DNA of 64,000 nt from Nocardioides litoris (lineage in GTDB: Bacteria; Actinomycetota; Actinomycetes; Propionibacteriales; Nocardioidaceae). The notes beneath the pieces are model-generated. The model saw only the letters and a list, made by a program, of their open reading frames with translations. It had not been told where the DNA came from and ran no database searches. The translations under genes were made by a program, and so were the position numbers. The stretch spans positions 124,001-188,000 of the forward strand of contig NZ_VDMR01000002.1 of assembly GCF_006346315.1 (NCBI RefSeq), read 5' to 3'. Numbering within the stretch: position 1 is the first letter of the stretch; each line of letters starts with the position of its first letter. Shown piece by piece: positions 39,650 to 48,224 of this stretch.

Positions 39650-40609
39650 ATGGCCCGCTTGACCCCCGACCTCGACCTCCCCGACCTGACCGGACGCCGC
39701 GTGCTGCTCACCGGTGGCAGCGACGGCATCGGCCTCGTCGTCGCCACCCGGCTCGCCGCGGCCGGCGCCGACCTCGTCCTGCCCGTGCGCGACCAGGCCA
39801 AGGGCCGGGCCGCAGCCGGCACCATCACCGCCGCGCACCCCGACGCGACCGTCACCCTGGCCGCGCTCGACCTCGCGTCGCTGGACTCGGTCGCCGCGCT
39901 GGGCGAGGACCTGCGGCGCGACGGCCGCCCGGTCCACCTGCTCATCGGCAACGCCGGCGTCATGACGCCGCCCGAGCGGCGTACGACGATCGACGGCCTC
40001 GAGCTGCAGCTCGGCACCAACCACGTCGGCCACGTCGCGCTCGTGGCGCACCTGCTCCCGCTGCTGCGTGCCGGGCGGGCGCGGGTGACCGTGCAGTCCA
40101 GCATCGCGGCGGCCCGCGGCCGGACGACGTGGGACGACCTCGGCGCCGAGCGCCGCTACGACGCGATGGGGGCCTACCGGCGCTCCAAGGTGCTCCTGGG
40201 GCTGTTCGCGCTCGAGCTCGACCGCGTGAGCCGGGACCGCGGCCGGGGCGTGTCCGCCAACGTCGCCCACCCCGGCGTCGCCCCGACCAGCCTGCTCGCC
40301 GCCCGGCCCGAGCTCGGCCGGCCCGACGACACCCGCGAGGTGCGGCTCATCCGCGCCCTCTCCGCCCGCGGGATCCTGGTCGGCACGCCCCGGAGCGCCG
40401 CGCTGCCCGCCCTCCTCGCAGCCACCGCGCCCGACGCCGGCGGTCGGCTGTACGGCCCGCGCGGGCTCGGCCACGTCGGAGGGGCACCGGCCGAGCAGCG
40501 GCTGTGGCGCTCGCTGCGGAGCACCGACGACGCCCGCCGGGCCTGGCGGGTCTCGGCCGAGCTGGCGGGCGCGACGTTCCCCGGCGAGCGGGTCGAGGCC
40601 CTGGGCTGA
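39650..40609 (+). CDS. Short-chain dehydrogenase/reductase (target of the MmyB-type regulator)
   Basis: A 319-residue SDR. The NAD(P)-binding motif TGGSDGIG is at 21-28, NAGV at about 101, a Ser-containing VQSSIAAA before the active site, and the catalytic Y176-x-x-x-K180 in YRRSK. The C-terminal half resembles the retinol-dehydrogenase/protochlorophyllide-reductase-like SDR branch. The substrate is unknown. The gene is divergent from the MmyB-type regulator, which should control it. A long palindrome just after the stop separates it from the convergent GH43 gene. Confidence 0.92.
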   Translation: MARLTPDLDLPDLTGRRVLLTGGSDGIGLVVATRLAAAGADLVLPVRDQAKGRAAAGTITAAHPDATVTLAALDLASLDSVAALGEDLRRDGRPVHLLIGNAGVMTPPERRTTIDGLELQLGTNHVGHVALVAHLLPLLRAGRARVTVQSSIAAARGRTTWDDLGAERRYDAMGAYRRSKVLLGLFALELDRVSRDRGRGVSANVAHPGVAPTSLLAARPELGRPDDTREVRLIRALSARGILVGTPRSAALPALLAATAPDAGGRLYGPRGLGHVGGAPAEQRLWRSLRSTDDARRAWRVSAELAGATFPGERVEALG

Positions 40610-40642
40610 CGTCCTGGCCGGTCCCGGGCCCGGTGGACGCGG

Positions 40643-40678
40643 CCGGGGCCGGCCGTCCACGTGGACGACCGGCCCCGG
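40643..40678. terminator. Bidirectional terminator between SDR and GH43 genes
   Basis: A 36-bp near-perfect inverted repeat without loop: CCGGGGCCGG (40643-40652) with CCGGCCCCGG (40669-40678), and CGTCCAC with GTGGACG inside, one mismatch. It lies between two convergent stop codons. Confidence 0.78.
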
Positions 40679-40699
40679 CTGCTGGGTGCTGCTGGTGGG

Positions 40700-43486
40700 T
40701 CAGCGGCGGACCACCCGCACCGAGCGCGTGACGGACCGACGGTCGACGTACCGGTCGCCGGGGTAGGTCACGACGACCCGGGTGCGGCCGTCGTCGGCCC
40801 GCGGACGGACGGCGACCCGGACGGTGGCCCGCCCCTGGCGCAGCGCCTTGGTCACGGCGCGGCCGCCGGCGAGGCGGACCCGGACCGTGCCGGTGGGCAC
40901 GACACCGGTGGCTGCCGCCTGGACCCGGACGACGAGCACCTTCCCTGCGCGGACCTGGTCGCGCAGCCGCACGACGAGGCGGGCCCGCGCCTTGCGGACG
41001 TCGACACGGGCAGCGCCGCTGGAGGGGGCGCTGGTGGTGGTGCCGAGGTAGCGCACCGTGACCGTGGTGCGACCCGGGGCCAGCGAGCGCGCGGGCAGCA
41101 CGAGGGTGGCGCGACCGCGGGCGTCGACCGCGGCGCGGACCTCGCGACCACCGACGGTGGCGGCGACGGTGCCGCCGGTGGCGCCGGCGACGCGCACCGG
41201 CAGCGACCCGGCCTGGCCGTAGACGACCGACGCGGGACCGGCCGAGACGGTGGTCGGCTGGGGCTCGGCCGGCTCGGTCGGGTCCTCGCCGGCGGGGGCG
41301 AAGGTCCAGGTCTCGACGTCGAACAGCTCGCCCTCGTCGGTGGCCTCCGGGTCGCCGGCGTAGCGGAAGAAGAGGTCCTGCACGCCGGTGAGCGCCCCGG
41401 CGGGCAGCTCGGCGGTGAGGTCGGTCCACGTCGTGCCGTCGCCGGCGGGCACCGCGAGGGTGCCGACGACTCTGTCGGTGGAGGCGGGGTCGGGCGAGGT
41501 GCTCATGGTGATGGTGCCGCCGGCCTCGGGGCGGACGCGGGCGGTGATGCTGGCGGCACCGTCGGTGCCGAGGTCGACGCCGGCCAGGGAGGTCCAGTCG
41601 TCGTCGTGGACGCTGGTGAGGATCGGCGTCGGGGTCTGGCCCTCGAACGTCGACGTGCCGGCGTACCCCTGCCGGGTGCCCGCCTGCCAGGCGATGGTCT
41701 CCGCGGAGACCGGGGCGGCGTACGGGTCGAGCGTGGCCAGCTGGCCCGGGCCGGCGTACGTGCCGACGACCTCCTGGACGCTGCCGTCGGCGTTGAGGGT
41801 GACGGGCTCGATGTGGGCGTTGCGGAAGCCGGCGGCGTTGGCCGGGCCCTGGATCGCCGCGTCGAGCGTGGGCGCGTGGTAGGTCAGGTACCAGTCGTCA
41901 CCGAAGCTGAAGAAGGCGTGGTGGTTGTTGCCGCCGGTGCCCTGGCCGAAGAACCGCTGCTGGTTGGGGAACACCAGGCGGGGCGCCGACCACGGCCCCA
42001 TCGGGTCCTGGGACTGCATGACCACGATGTCGCCGCGGCCGAGGCCGGGGACGTTGTGGGAGAAGTTCGTGCAGTAGGTGTAGTAGTAGGTGTCGCCGAC
42101 CTTGTGGATGCCGGAGTCCTCGAAGATGCCGGGGGCGTTGATGAGCGTGGCCTCGCCCTCGACGCTGGTCATGTCGTCACCGAGCTTGATGACGCGGGCG
42201 GTGTCGGGGTCGTCGGCGCCACCGCCGGTGGTGGGCACGCCGCCACCGAAGTACAGGTAGGCCTGGCCGTCGTCGTCGACGAGCACGGCCGGGTCGAAGA
42301 GCCACACGACGTCGGTGGCGTCGGGATCCGAGTTCCCGCGCACGCCGGGGGTGTCGAAGCCGACGAGCGAGCGGTCGAGCGGCGAGGTGAAGGGGCCGGT
42401 GGGCGACTCGCCCTGGAGCACCCAGATGCCGCCGGCGCTGTTGGCGAAGTAGAGGAAGAACTCCTCCTCGCCATCCCCGTCGACGTCGCGCGACGCCGCG
42501 GCGGGGGCCCACGAGTTGCCCGGCGCGCCGGTGGCGTCGCGGGCGATGCCCTCGACCCCGGCGGCGTTGATCGAGCCGTGGTTGGTCCAGTTCACCATGT
42601 CGGCGCTGGACCACACGTTGACCTGGTTGATCGAGCCGTAGTTGTTGGCCTCACCCGTGGCCAGGTGCTCGGGCCACTCCTGGGTGTCGTTGGTCGTGTA
42701 GACGTAGACCCGCCCGTCGACCTCCATCGCCCACGGGTCGGCCCCGAAGTTCTGGGTGACCAGCGGGTTGCCACGACGCGAGGCGGCGTCGGTGCCCGGG
42801 GTCTTGGCGAACGCCCCGAAGCTGCCCGGCGCGGTGTTGTCGTTGCGCTCGAGCTGGTCGACCACCGGCTCGGGCTCCGGGTCGGTGCCGTCGCCCTCGG
42901 CGGTCTTGACGAAGCTGACGTCGTCGACCAGGAACGACGTGGGGTAGGCGCCGGTCGGCAGGTTGTAGGTGTTCTCGATGTAGAACTGGTAGCCGCTGAG
43001 GTCGCGCCCGGCCGGCACCACGACCTCGCCGGAGACCTCGGTCCACTCGCCCTTCGGGACCGACCGGCTGAGCAGGACGACGTACTGCTCGCCGCCGACG
43101 TTGCTGCCGTAGTCGACGGTGCCGTTGAAGGTGACCGGGCTGCTCGAGGCCGGGTCGGTGTACTTGACCTTGAACGAGACGTCGTACGTCGCCCCCGACT
43201 CGACCGCGAGCCGCTGCTGCGGTCCGGTGACCGAGGAGGTGCGGCCGGTGACCGCGAGCGCGGCGTCGCCGCTCACCTTGTCCTCGGTGGTGCGGGCCAG
43301 GGCCTGGCCGCCGCCGCGGCCGACCCAGGGGGTGACCGCGGTGGCCTCGAACCCGCCGTTGACGACGAGGTCCTCCCCCACCTCGGCGGCCTGGGCCGCG
43401 GGTGGGCTGCTGATCGAGACGGCGAGTGCCGCTCCCGTGGCCAGGGCCGCGAGCGCGGCCACCAGCCTGGTGCTCCTGGGTCGCAT
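40700..43486 (-). CDS. Secreted GH43 glycosidase with carbohydrate-binding and Ig-like domains
   Basis: A 928-residue exported enzyme. A signal peptide (RLVAALAALATGAALAVSIS, cleavage after AAQA) precedes a CBM4/9-like jelly roll (VVNGGFEATAVTPW to FLVDDVSFVK, about 35-185). The five-bladed GH43 domain shows the base Asp in DPWAMEVDG (about 250), the pKa-modulating Asp in FDPAVLVDDDG (about 397) and the acid Glu in FEDSGIHKVGD (about 457). A CBM6-like domain (DWTSLAGVDLGTDGAASITARV) and two Ig-like domains ending in VRVVRR follow. GH43 enzymes cleave arabinose or xylose side chains and xylo-oligosaccharides. A LacI-type operator overlaps its promoter. Confidence 0.92.
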   Translation of the reverse strand: MRPRSTRLVAALAALATGAALAVSISSPPAAQAAEVGEDLVVNGGFEATAVTPWVGRGGGQALARTTEDKVSGDAALAVTGRTSSVTGPQQRLAVESGATYDVSFKVKYTDPASSSPVTFNGTVDYGSNVGGEQYVVLLSRSVPKGEWTEVSGEVVVPAGRDLSGYQFYIENTYNLPTGAYPTSFLVDDVSFVKTAEGDGTDPEPEPVVDQLERNDNTAPGSFGAFAKTPGTDAASRRGNPLVTQNFGADPWAMEVDGRVYVYTTNDTQEWPEHLATGEANNYGSINQVNVWSSADMVNWTNHGSINAAGVEGIARDATGAPGNSWAPAAASRDVDGDGEEEFFLYFANSAGGIWVLQGESPTGPFTSPLDRSLVGFDTPGVRGNSDPDATDVVWLFDPAVLVDDDGQAYLYFGGGVPTTGGGADDPDTARVIKLGDDMTSVEGEATLINAPGIFEDSGIHKVGDTYYYTYCTNFSHNVPGLGRGDIVVMQSQDPMGPWSAPRLVFPNQQRFFGQGTGGNNHHAFFSFGDDWYLTYHAPTLDAAIQGPANAAGFRNAHIEPVTLNADGSVQEVVGTYAGPGQLATLDPYAAPVSAETIAWQAGTRQGYAGTSTFEGQTPTPILTSVHDDDWTSLAGVDLGTDGAASITARVRPEAGGTITMSTSPDPASTDRVVGTLAVPAGDGTTWTDLTAELPAGALTGVQDLFFRYAGDPEATDEGELFDVETWTFAPAGEDPTEPAEPQPTTVSAGPASVVYGQAGSLPVRVAGATGGTVAATVGGREVRAAVDARGRATLVLPARSLAPGRTTVTVRYLGTTTSAPSSGAARVDVRKARARLVVRLRDQVRAGKVLVVRVQAAATGVVPTGTVRVRLAGGRAVTKALRQGRATVRVAVRPRADDGRTRVVVTYPGDRYVDRRSVTRSVRVVRR

Positions 43487-43627
43487 GGGGTGTCCGTTCG
43501 TCGTGGTGGGTACGCCGACGCCGGCCCGGCACGCGCCCGGGGCGCGCGCCGACGTCGACCCGGCCGGTGCGGCGGGGTCGCGGGTGGACGGGACCGAGAA
43601 GCGTGCGCGTGTGACGAGCGCCACCCA

Positions 43628-43657
43628 ATTGTTAGCGCTCACAACAAGGGCCGTCAA
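43628..43657 (-). promoter_or_regulatory. Promoter of the GH43 gene overlapped by a LacI-type operator
   Basis: On the minus strand TTGACG (43657-43652) is followed after 18 bp by AACAAT (43633-43628). Across the spacer and -10 lies TTGTGAGC-GCTAACAA (43644-43629), a palindrome with one mismatch around the central CG that is typical of LacI-family operators. A bound repressor would block the promoter; no LacI-type gene is in the window. Confidence 0.72.
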
Positions 43658-43715
43658 GGGTCTCGGCCCGGACGACCCGCGCGCACCCCGACCCCGTCCG
43701 CCCCGGTGGCGCCGC

Positions 43716-44501
43716 TCAGGTGGTCGGGACGGTGCCGCCGTCGATGACGTACTCGGCGCCGACGACGGCCGAGGCCCGGTCGGAGACGAGGAAGGCGACC
43801 AGGTCGGCGACCTCCTCGGGCTGGGCGAAGCGACCCAGCGGCACCCCGCCGAGAGCGTCGAGCAGCCCCCGCTCGGCCTCGTCGCGGGTGGTCCCGCCGC
43901 CGTCGGCCAGCAGGGCCAGGAAGTCGCCGTACGTCTCGGTCGCGATGCCGCCGGGGCTGACGGCGTTGACCCGGACACCGGCCGGCGCGAGCTGGTTGGC
44001 CAGGCCCTTGCTGTAGGTGCGCAGGGCGGCCTTGGCCGCGGCGTACGGCAGCGTGGCGTCGTGCAGCGGCAGCTGCCGCTGGATCGAGGTCACGTGCACC
44101 ACGGCCCCGGACCCGGCCGCGACCATCGCCGGGACCAGGGCCCGGTCCAGGCGCACCGCCCCGAGCAGGTTGAGGTCGAGCTCGCGCGCCCAGTGCTCGT
44201 CGGTGGCGGCCTCGAACCCGCCCGCCGGGGTCGTCGACCCGCCGACCACGTGCACGAGGACGTCGAGCGGCCCGCCCTCGGCGACCCGGCGGACCACCTC
44301 CGCGGCGCCCGCGGCGGTGGCGGTGTCGGCCGCGACGAAGCGGTCGGGCCGGTCGTACCCGTCGGGCACCGTGCGGGCCGTGGCCCAGACGTCGGCGCCC
44401 AGCTCGCGCAACCGGGCCACCACGGCCCGGCCCGTGCCCTTCGACCCGCCGGTGACCAGCGCCCGGCGTCCGTCGAGGCGGTCACGGTCAGCGGCGGTCA
44501 C
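43716..44501 (-). CDS. Classical short-chain dehydrogenase/reductase
   Basis: A 261-residue classical SDR with TGGSKGTG (17-24) for NAD(P) binding, HVVGGSTT at the NAG-equivalent position, the catalytic Ser in [12 protein letters not shown]153-AAA-K157, and the C-terminal [10 protein letters not shown] and GAEYVIDGG blocks. It could be a ketoreductase-like oxidoreductase; the substrate is not evident. The GTG start overlaps the upstream SnoaL-like stop (GTGA), so the pair form an operon, divergent from a MarR regulator that probably controls both. Confidence 0.92.
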   Translation of the reverse strand: MTAADRDRLDGRRALVTGGSKGTGRAVVARLRELGADVWATARTVPDGYDRPDRFVAADTATAAGAAEVVRRVAEGGPLDVLVHVVGGSTTPAGGFEAATDEHWARELDLNLLGAVRLDRALVPAMVAAGSGAVVHVTSIQRQLPLHDATLPYAAAKAALRTYSKGLANQLAPAGVRVNAVSPGGIATETYGDFLALLADGGGTTRDEAERGLLDALGGVPLGRFAQPEEVADLVAFLVSDRASAVVGAEYVIDGGTVPTT

Positions 44502-44878
44502 GCCGTGATCTCCAGCCGGCGGACCACGCCCTCGACCAGGGTGAAGAGCATCCGCAGGTCGACCTCGCCGCCGGGGAAGGTGCCGGACAGGTGGGTGCCG
44601 ACCTCCCAGGTGTCGTCCGCGGGACGGGCCACGGTCAGGAGGGTCGTGGTGACGTCGTACAGCTCGGCGGACTCCTCGAAGACGGTGAGGGTCGCGGCGC
44701 GGCCCTCGAGGGTCTCGCCGTTGTCGACGACGACCACGTCGTCGGGCAGGTGGGTGACGGCGGTGGCGAAGTCCTGCTCCACGTGGGCGCGGAGGTAGTC
44801 CTGCACCACCGCGGGGAGGGCGCTCCAGGTGAACGGCTGCGCGGTCGGGGGCGAGGTGGCGGGGGTGGGCGTGGTCAT
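44498..44878 (-). CDS. SnoaL/NTF2-like protein
   Basis: A 126-residue NTF2-fold protein: a Pro/Thr-rich start, then [56 protein letters not shown] and [18 protein letters not shown]. SnoaL-like proteins act as small isomerases, hydrolases or binding proteins; nothing here specifies which. ATG 44878 is preceded by GAGAGGA. It is the first gene of the SnoaL-SDR operon divergent from marR. Confidence 0.82.
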   Translation of the reverse strand: MTTPTPATSPPTAQPFTWSALPAVVQDYLRAHVEQDFATAVTHLPDDVVVVDNGETLEGRAATLTVFEESAELYDVTTTLLTVARPADDTWEVGTHLSGTFPGGEVDLRMLFTLVEGVVRRLEITA

Positions 44879-45050
44879 GACGGATCCTCTCGGGGTGGGT
44901 GGGGGCGCGCCGGCGGCGCGCGCCGGAAGCGCGCCGGTGGCGCTGCGGCGGGGCGCGACCGGAGCCGGTCCGCCGCACGACGGGGCCGGCCCGGGACGGG
45001 CCCCGGGCGAGCGGGGCGGCGTCCGCCCCACCTGTCGAACGTAGCACAAC

Positions 45051-45070
45051 TACTGTCATGCAGGACAGTA
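45051..45070. promoter_or_regulatory. 20-bp palindromic operator of the MarR-type gene
   Basis: TACTGTC-ATGCAG-GACAGTA is a perfect 7+6+7 inverted repeat, with a further half-site ACTGTC at 45072-45077. It lies in the divergent promoter region and covers a possible ATG at 45058, which argues for the downstream GTG as the true marR start. Confidence 0.72.
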
Positions 45071-45111
45071 AACTGTCGTCGGGACCAGCACCGGCGGCTA
45101 GGGTCTCGTCC

Positions 45112-45639
45112 GTGGACAGCGACGAGACCGCCCCGCGGCCGCGGGCCCGCGTCGGCTCCGACTTCCCCTACCGCTCCGAGCTGCTCTCCCACCTCAGCGC
45201 CCTCATCCTGCTCTGGGAGACCCCCGCCGTGCAGGGACAGATCCTGGCCCGGAGCGGGGAGACGCTCGACCAGCCGGCGCACCAGGCCCTGCGCCACCTG
45301 CTGGCCTGGGGCTCCATGCGGCCCACCGTCCTGGCCGAGGTCCTCGGCACCGGCGCCTCGCACGTCAGCAAGATCGTCCGGCGCCTCGAGGCCGACGGGC
45401 TCGTCCGTCGTACGCCGGACCCGTCGGACCGCCGCGCCACCCTCATCGCCCTCACCGAGGAGGGCGAGGAGGCCGCCCGCGGCGTCTACGCCCTCGGCGA
45501 CCGGATGATCACCGAGGTCCTGCAGAAGTGGTCGGCCGCCGACGTCGACCGCTACACCCGGCTCACGGCCCGCTTCGTCGAGGACGCCATCGCCGCGTCC
45601 GAGCGCATGGTCGAGCGCGGCCTGCTCCCACCCGGCTGA
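45112..45639 (+). CDS. MarR-family transcriptional regulator
   Basis: A 175-residue winged-helix regulator: helices around [61 protein letters not shown] as recognition region, the wing [23 protein letters not shown], and a C-terminal dimerisation helix. GTG 45112 (AGGG upstream) was preferred over ATG 45058 because the latter lies inside the palindromic operator; the longer form would have 193 residues. It probably represses itself and the divergent SnoaL-SDR operon. The ligand is unknown. Confidence 0.88.
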   Translation: MDSDETAPRPRARVGSDFPYRSELLSHLSALILLWETPAVQGQILARSGETLDQPAHQALRHLLAWGSMRPTVLAEVLGTGASHVSKIVRRLEADGLVRRTPDPSDRRATLIALTEEGEEAARGVYALGDRMITEVLQKWSAADVDRYTRLTARFVEDAIAASERMVERGLLPPG

Positions 45640-45786
45640 GACCGCCCGCGCCGGCGCGCACCGGGTCCGCCGACCGGGCCTCGACGCCGTCGAGCTCGGC
45701 GGGGACGAAGCGCAGGAGCTCCGAGACGAGGTCGACGCGGTCGTGCGCCTGCCCCGGCGGGACCATGTCGACGGCAGCGGGACCGG

Positions 45787-45817
45787 CTGGGGCGGGTCGA
45801 GGAGGGCCCCGCCCCAG
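45787..45817 (-). terminator. Terminator of the GAF-ANTAR operon
   Basis: CTGGGGCGGG (45787-45796) pairs perfectly with CCCGCCCCAG (45808-45817) around an 11-base loop immediately beyond the stop codon at 45819. Confidence 0.65.
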
Positions 45818-45818
45818 G

Positions 45819-46580
45819 TCAGCCAGGCGGGGGCGGCGGGACGGAACCACGCAGGTGCGCGACCAGGACGTCCGCGGGCAGGTCGCGCGCGACGACGGCG
45901 CGCGCGACCTCGGTGAGCCGGCGACCGTGGTCGCGGGCGTAGCGACGCAGCGCGTCGAACGCGTCCTCCATCGACAACCCACCCGCGTGGGCCATCACCC
46001 CCTTGGCCTGCTCGAGGGCGATGCGGCTGGTCAGGGCGTGCTGGAGCTGGCTGTTGAGCAGGTCGCGGTCGGTCGCGATGCGGTCGTTGACGATGACCAC
46101 GCTCGCGACGTGCACCAGGGCCTGGGCCAGGGCGAGGTCGTCGTCGGTGAGTCCGCTCGGGTCGTTGCCGAAGAGACCCAGCGTGCCGAGCGCGGTGTCG
46201 CGCAGCCGCATCGGCAGCGCGTGCACGGACCCGTAGCCGGCCTCGACCGCGGCCTGGACGAACCGCGGCCACCGCTCGTGGTCGCGCTGGAGGTCGAGCG
46301 AGACCACGGCCTCGCGACGGTGGAAGCAGTCCAGGCACGGGCCCTCGTCACGCTGCAGCTGCAGCACCTCGAGGTCGCGCACCCGCTCCGACGAGGCCGC
46401 CGCCAGGTGCAGGACCCCGCCGGCGTCGGCGAGGAGCAGGCCCGCCGACGCGACATCGAGCAGCCGGGCGCAGTTCATCGTCAGCCGCGTCAGCATCTCG
46501 ACGACGTCGTAGTCGTCGACGAGCTCGTTGGCGACCTCCACGAACGCGGCGACGACCTCACGCTCCCGGGACTCGGTCAT
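45819..46580 (-). CDS. GAF-ANTAR domain protein (second of a tandem pair)
   Basis: A 253-residue protein with an N-terminal GAF sensor domain (VEMLTRLTMNCARLLDVASAG, DEGPCLDCFHRREAVVSLDL, VHALPMRLRDTALGTLGLFG) and a C-terminal ANTAR RNA-binding domain (IALEQAKGVMAHAGGLSMEDAFDALRRYARDHGRRLTEVARAV, given here as its span 190-240). ANTAR proteins bind dual hairpins in nascent RNA and prevent termination. The ATG overlaps the stop of the upstream GAF-ANTAR gene by four bases, so both are made from one transcript. No dual-hairpin target was identified in the window. Confidence 0.93.
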   Translation of the reverse strand: MTESREREVVAAFVEVANELVDDYDVVEMLTRLTMNCARLLDVASAGLLLADAGGVLHLAAASSERVRDLEVLQLQRDEGPCLDCFHRREAVVSLDLQRDHERWPRFVQAAVEAGYGSVHALPMRLRDTALGTLGLFGNDPSGLTDDDLALAQALVHVASVVIVNDRIATDRDLLNSQLQHALTSRIALEQAKGVMAHAGGLSMEDAFDALRRYARDHGRRLTEVARAVVARDLPADVLVAHLRGSVPPPPPG

Positions 46581-47341
46581 GGTGGTCCACCTTCCTCGGT
46601 CGGCGGTCGGTCGCGCTCCAGCACGAGCTCCCGAGCGATGATCGCCCACGCCACCGAGCTCGCCGTCTGCCCGGTGGCGATGGCGTGCGCCCGCAGGCGG
46701 GCGACGGCCTCGTCGGGGCCCACCCCGAGCTGCGAGACCAGGATGCCCGTCGCCTGGTAGATCTCGATCCGGTCCATCCCGGCCGCGCCCGCCCACGTGT
46801 CCCCCAGGGTCGAGGCGTCCTCGTCGGGGTTGAGGGCGCCCTGGACCGCGAGGAGCTCCAGGACGGTGACCGCGGCCAGCTCCGCGGCGACCAGGGCCCC
46901 GGCCAGCTGGACTCCCTGCAGCGGACCGGGCTCGGCGCGGAAGAGGTCGAGCGCGCCCACGCAGACCGAGGACACCGAGATCGGCAGGGCGAAGACCCCG
47001 CGCACGCCGTCCTCGAGCAGGGCGCCGGCGAGGGCCGGCCAGCGCCGCTCGTGCGGCGAGTCGAGGTCGGGCGCGAGCACCGGACGGCGGGAGGCCACCG
47101 CGTCGAGGCAGGGGCCCTCGCCGTAGGTGTACTGGTACTCGTCGAGGCGCCGACTGTCGGCCCCGCTCGACCCGAACGTGCCGCGCGACTCGCCGTCGAA
47201 GACCATCGAGACCGCTGCTCCGTCGACCCCGAGCAGGCCGGCGCACGCCACGCACAGCCCGTTGGCGGCGTCCAGCCCGGGCTCGGCGTCTTCCACCGCG
47301 AGGACGAACTGGGCGCGCATCACCTCGAAAGATGCCGCCAT
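46577..47341 (-). CDS. GAF-ANTAR domain protein (first of a tandem pair)
   Basis: A 254-residue protein of the same architecture as its neighbour: GAF domain (LCVACAGLLGVDGAAVSMVFDG, YTYGEGPCLDAVASRRPVLAPDL, GVFALPISVSSVCVGALDLF) and ANTAR domain (MDRIEIYQATGILVSQLGV, PDEAVARLRAHAIATGQTASSVAWAII). The GPCLD motif is shared with the partner. The two differ enough in sequence to be ancient paralogues rather than a recent duplication. Four-base overlap with the following gene indicates coupled translation and possibly a heterodimer. Confidence 0.92.
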   Translation of the reverse strand: MAASFEVMRAQFVLAVEDAEPGLDAANGLCVACAGLLGVDGAAVSMVFDGESRGTFGSSGADSRRLDEYQYTYGEGPCLDAVASRRPVLAPDLDSPHERRWPALAGALLEDGVRGVFALPISVSSVCVGALDLFRAEPGPLQGVQLAGALVAAELAAVTVLELLAVQGALNPDEDASTLGDTWAGAAGMDRIEIYQATGILVSQLGVGPDEAVARLRAHAIATGQTASSVAWAIIARELVLERDRPPTEEGGPP

Positions 47342-47636
47342 GGCCCTGCTCCTCAGCGCGTTCAGGCCCTGGTCGGGGGCCCGGGTCGGGGGCCCGGAGC
47401 TGGAGCCGCAGGGGTGGGGCGCCCGGCCACCCTAGCGGACACGCCGCCGGCACCGCACCGGCGCGGCCGACCGTGGCACGTCGGGCGCAGGAGGCGTACG
47501 GTGCTGCTTCTCGTGAGTTGCCCCGGACCCCGGTAGCGCGCGGCAGGTGTGCCGTGGGTCCTCGTCCGAGGGTCACCCGCCGCATCCGCCGTGTCCGACA
47601 TGAGGTCCAACACGCAGCCAGCGGCAGGAATCCCCC
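47342..47636. other. Upstream region of the GAF-ANTAR operon
   Basis: This 295-bp gap precedes the GAF-ANTAR operon (minus) and a small plus-strand ORF. No clear promoter, hairpin pair or conserved coding frame was seen. Confidence 0.35.
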
Positions 47637-47795
47637 ATGACCCTCCAGCACGGCATGACCCGCTTCCCCGACCTCCCCTCGGCGCCGACCGGACCGCCGC
47701 GTCCCCTCCCGGCCGTACGGGGCCACAGGTGCTCGATCGGGCTGTGCACCGGCTCCGACCTGGTCCCGCTGCAGGGGCTGCGTCATGGCGTCTAG
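47637..47795 (+). CDS. Possible small protein, unknown function
   Basis: A 52-codon ORF with an AGGAA ribosome site seven bases before its ATG, a Pro-rich middle (LPSAPTGPPRPLPAV) and two cysteines (HRCSIGLCTG). It overlaps the start of the next ORF by 11 bp in another frame, as expected for coupled genes. I recognise no family; it may be chance. Confidence 0.4.
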   Translation: MTLQHGMTRFPDLPSAPTGPPRPLPAVRGHRCSIGLCTGSDLVPLQGLRHGV

Positions 47796-48198
47796 GCCGC
47801 TCGTCGCCGTGCCCTGGGGCGACCGGGCCCCCGTCCGTCACCCGCGCGCCGTGCCCTCGCTGCGGTGGCCGGGGCCGCGCGCCGTGGGGCCGCCGCCGCA
47901 GCTCGTCTGCACGCCGCGGGCCCTCACCTTGCTGGTCCCCCTCGCCCAGGTCGACCGACCTGCGCGGGCGGCCGCGACCGACTGGCTGGTCCACCACGGC
48001 GTCCGGCCCGACACGGTCGCCGTCGGTCTCGACGTCGAGCGCGACCCGTTCCTGGCCCGCGTGACCTGGGTGGCGCAGGACGGCGAGGGGTGCCGTCGTC
48101 GCCGGTGGGTCTACGCCCCCGCCTCCCCGGGTCGGTGGCCCGCGGCGTTCCCCGGCCTGCTCCTCGCCGCGGGCGGATCGACGGGCGGGCCGCGGTGA
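47785..48198 (+). CDS. Hypothetical protein, unknown function
   Basis: A 137-residue ORF beginning inside the end of the preceding small ORF. The first half is Pro/Arg-rich; residues 45-105 (ALTLLVPLAQVDRPARAAATDW, LDVERDPFLARVTWVAQDG) have a more natural composition, and the end (GRWPAAFPGLLLAAGG) is hydrophobic. No signal peptide, domain or homologue is recognised. The coupled arrangement is its main support; it sits between the GAF-ANTAR pair and a degraded region. Confidence 0.45.
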   Translation: MASRPLVAVPWGDRAPVRHPRAVPSLRWPGPRAVGPPPQLVCTPRALTLLVPLAQVDRPARAAATDWLVHHGVRPDTVAVGLDVERDPFLARVTWVAQDGEGCRRRRWVYAPASPGRWPAAFPGLLLAAGGSTGGPR

Positions 48199-48224
48199 CG
48201 GCCGCGCCCGGCCCGGGGCGGGTT

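Noticed and set aside
45563..45769. Small minus-strand ORF (68 codons) overlapping the end of marR
   Set aside because: Has some protein-like stretches but overlaps marR and a terminator hairpin and lacks a ribosome site; too weak to list.
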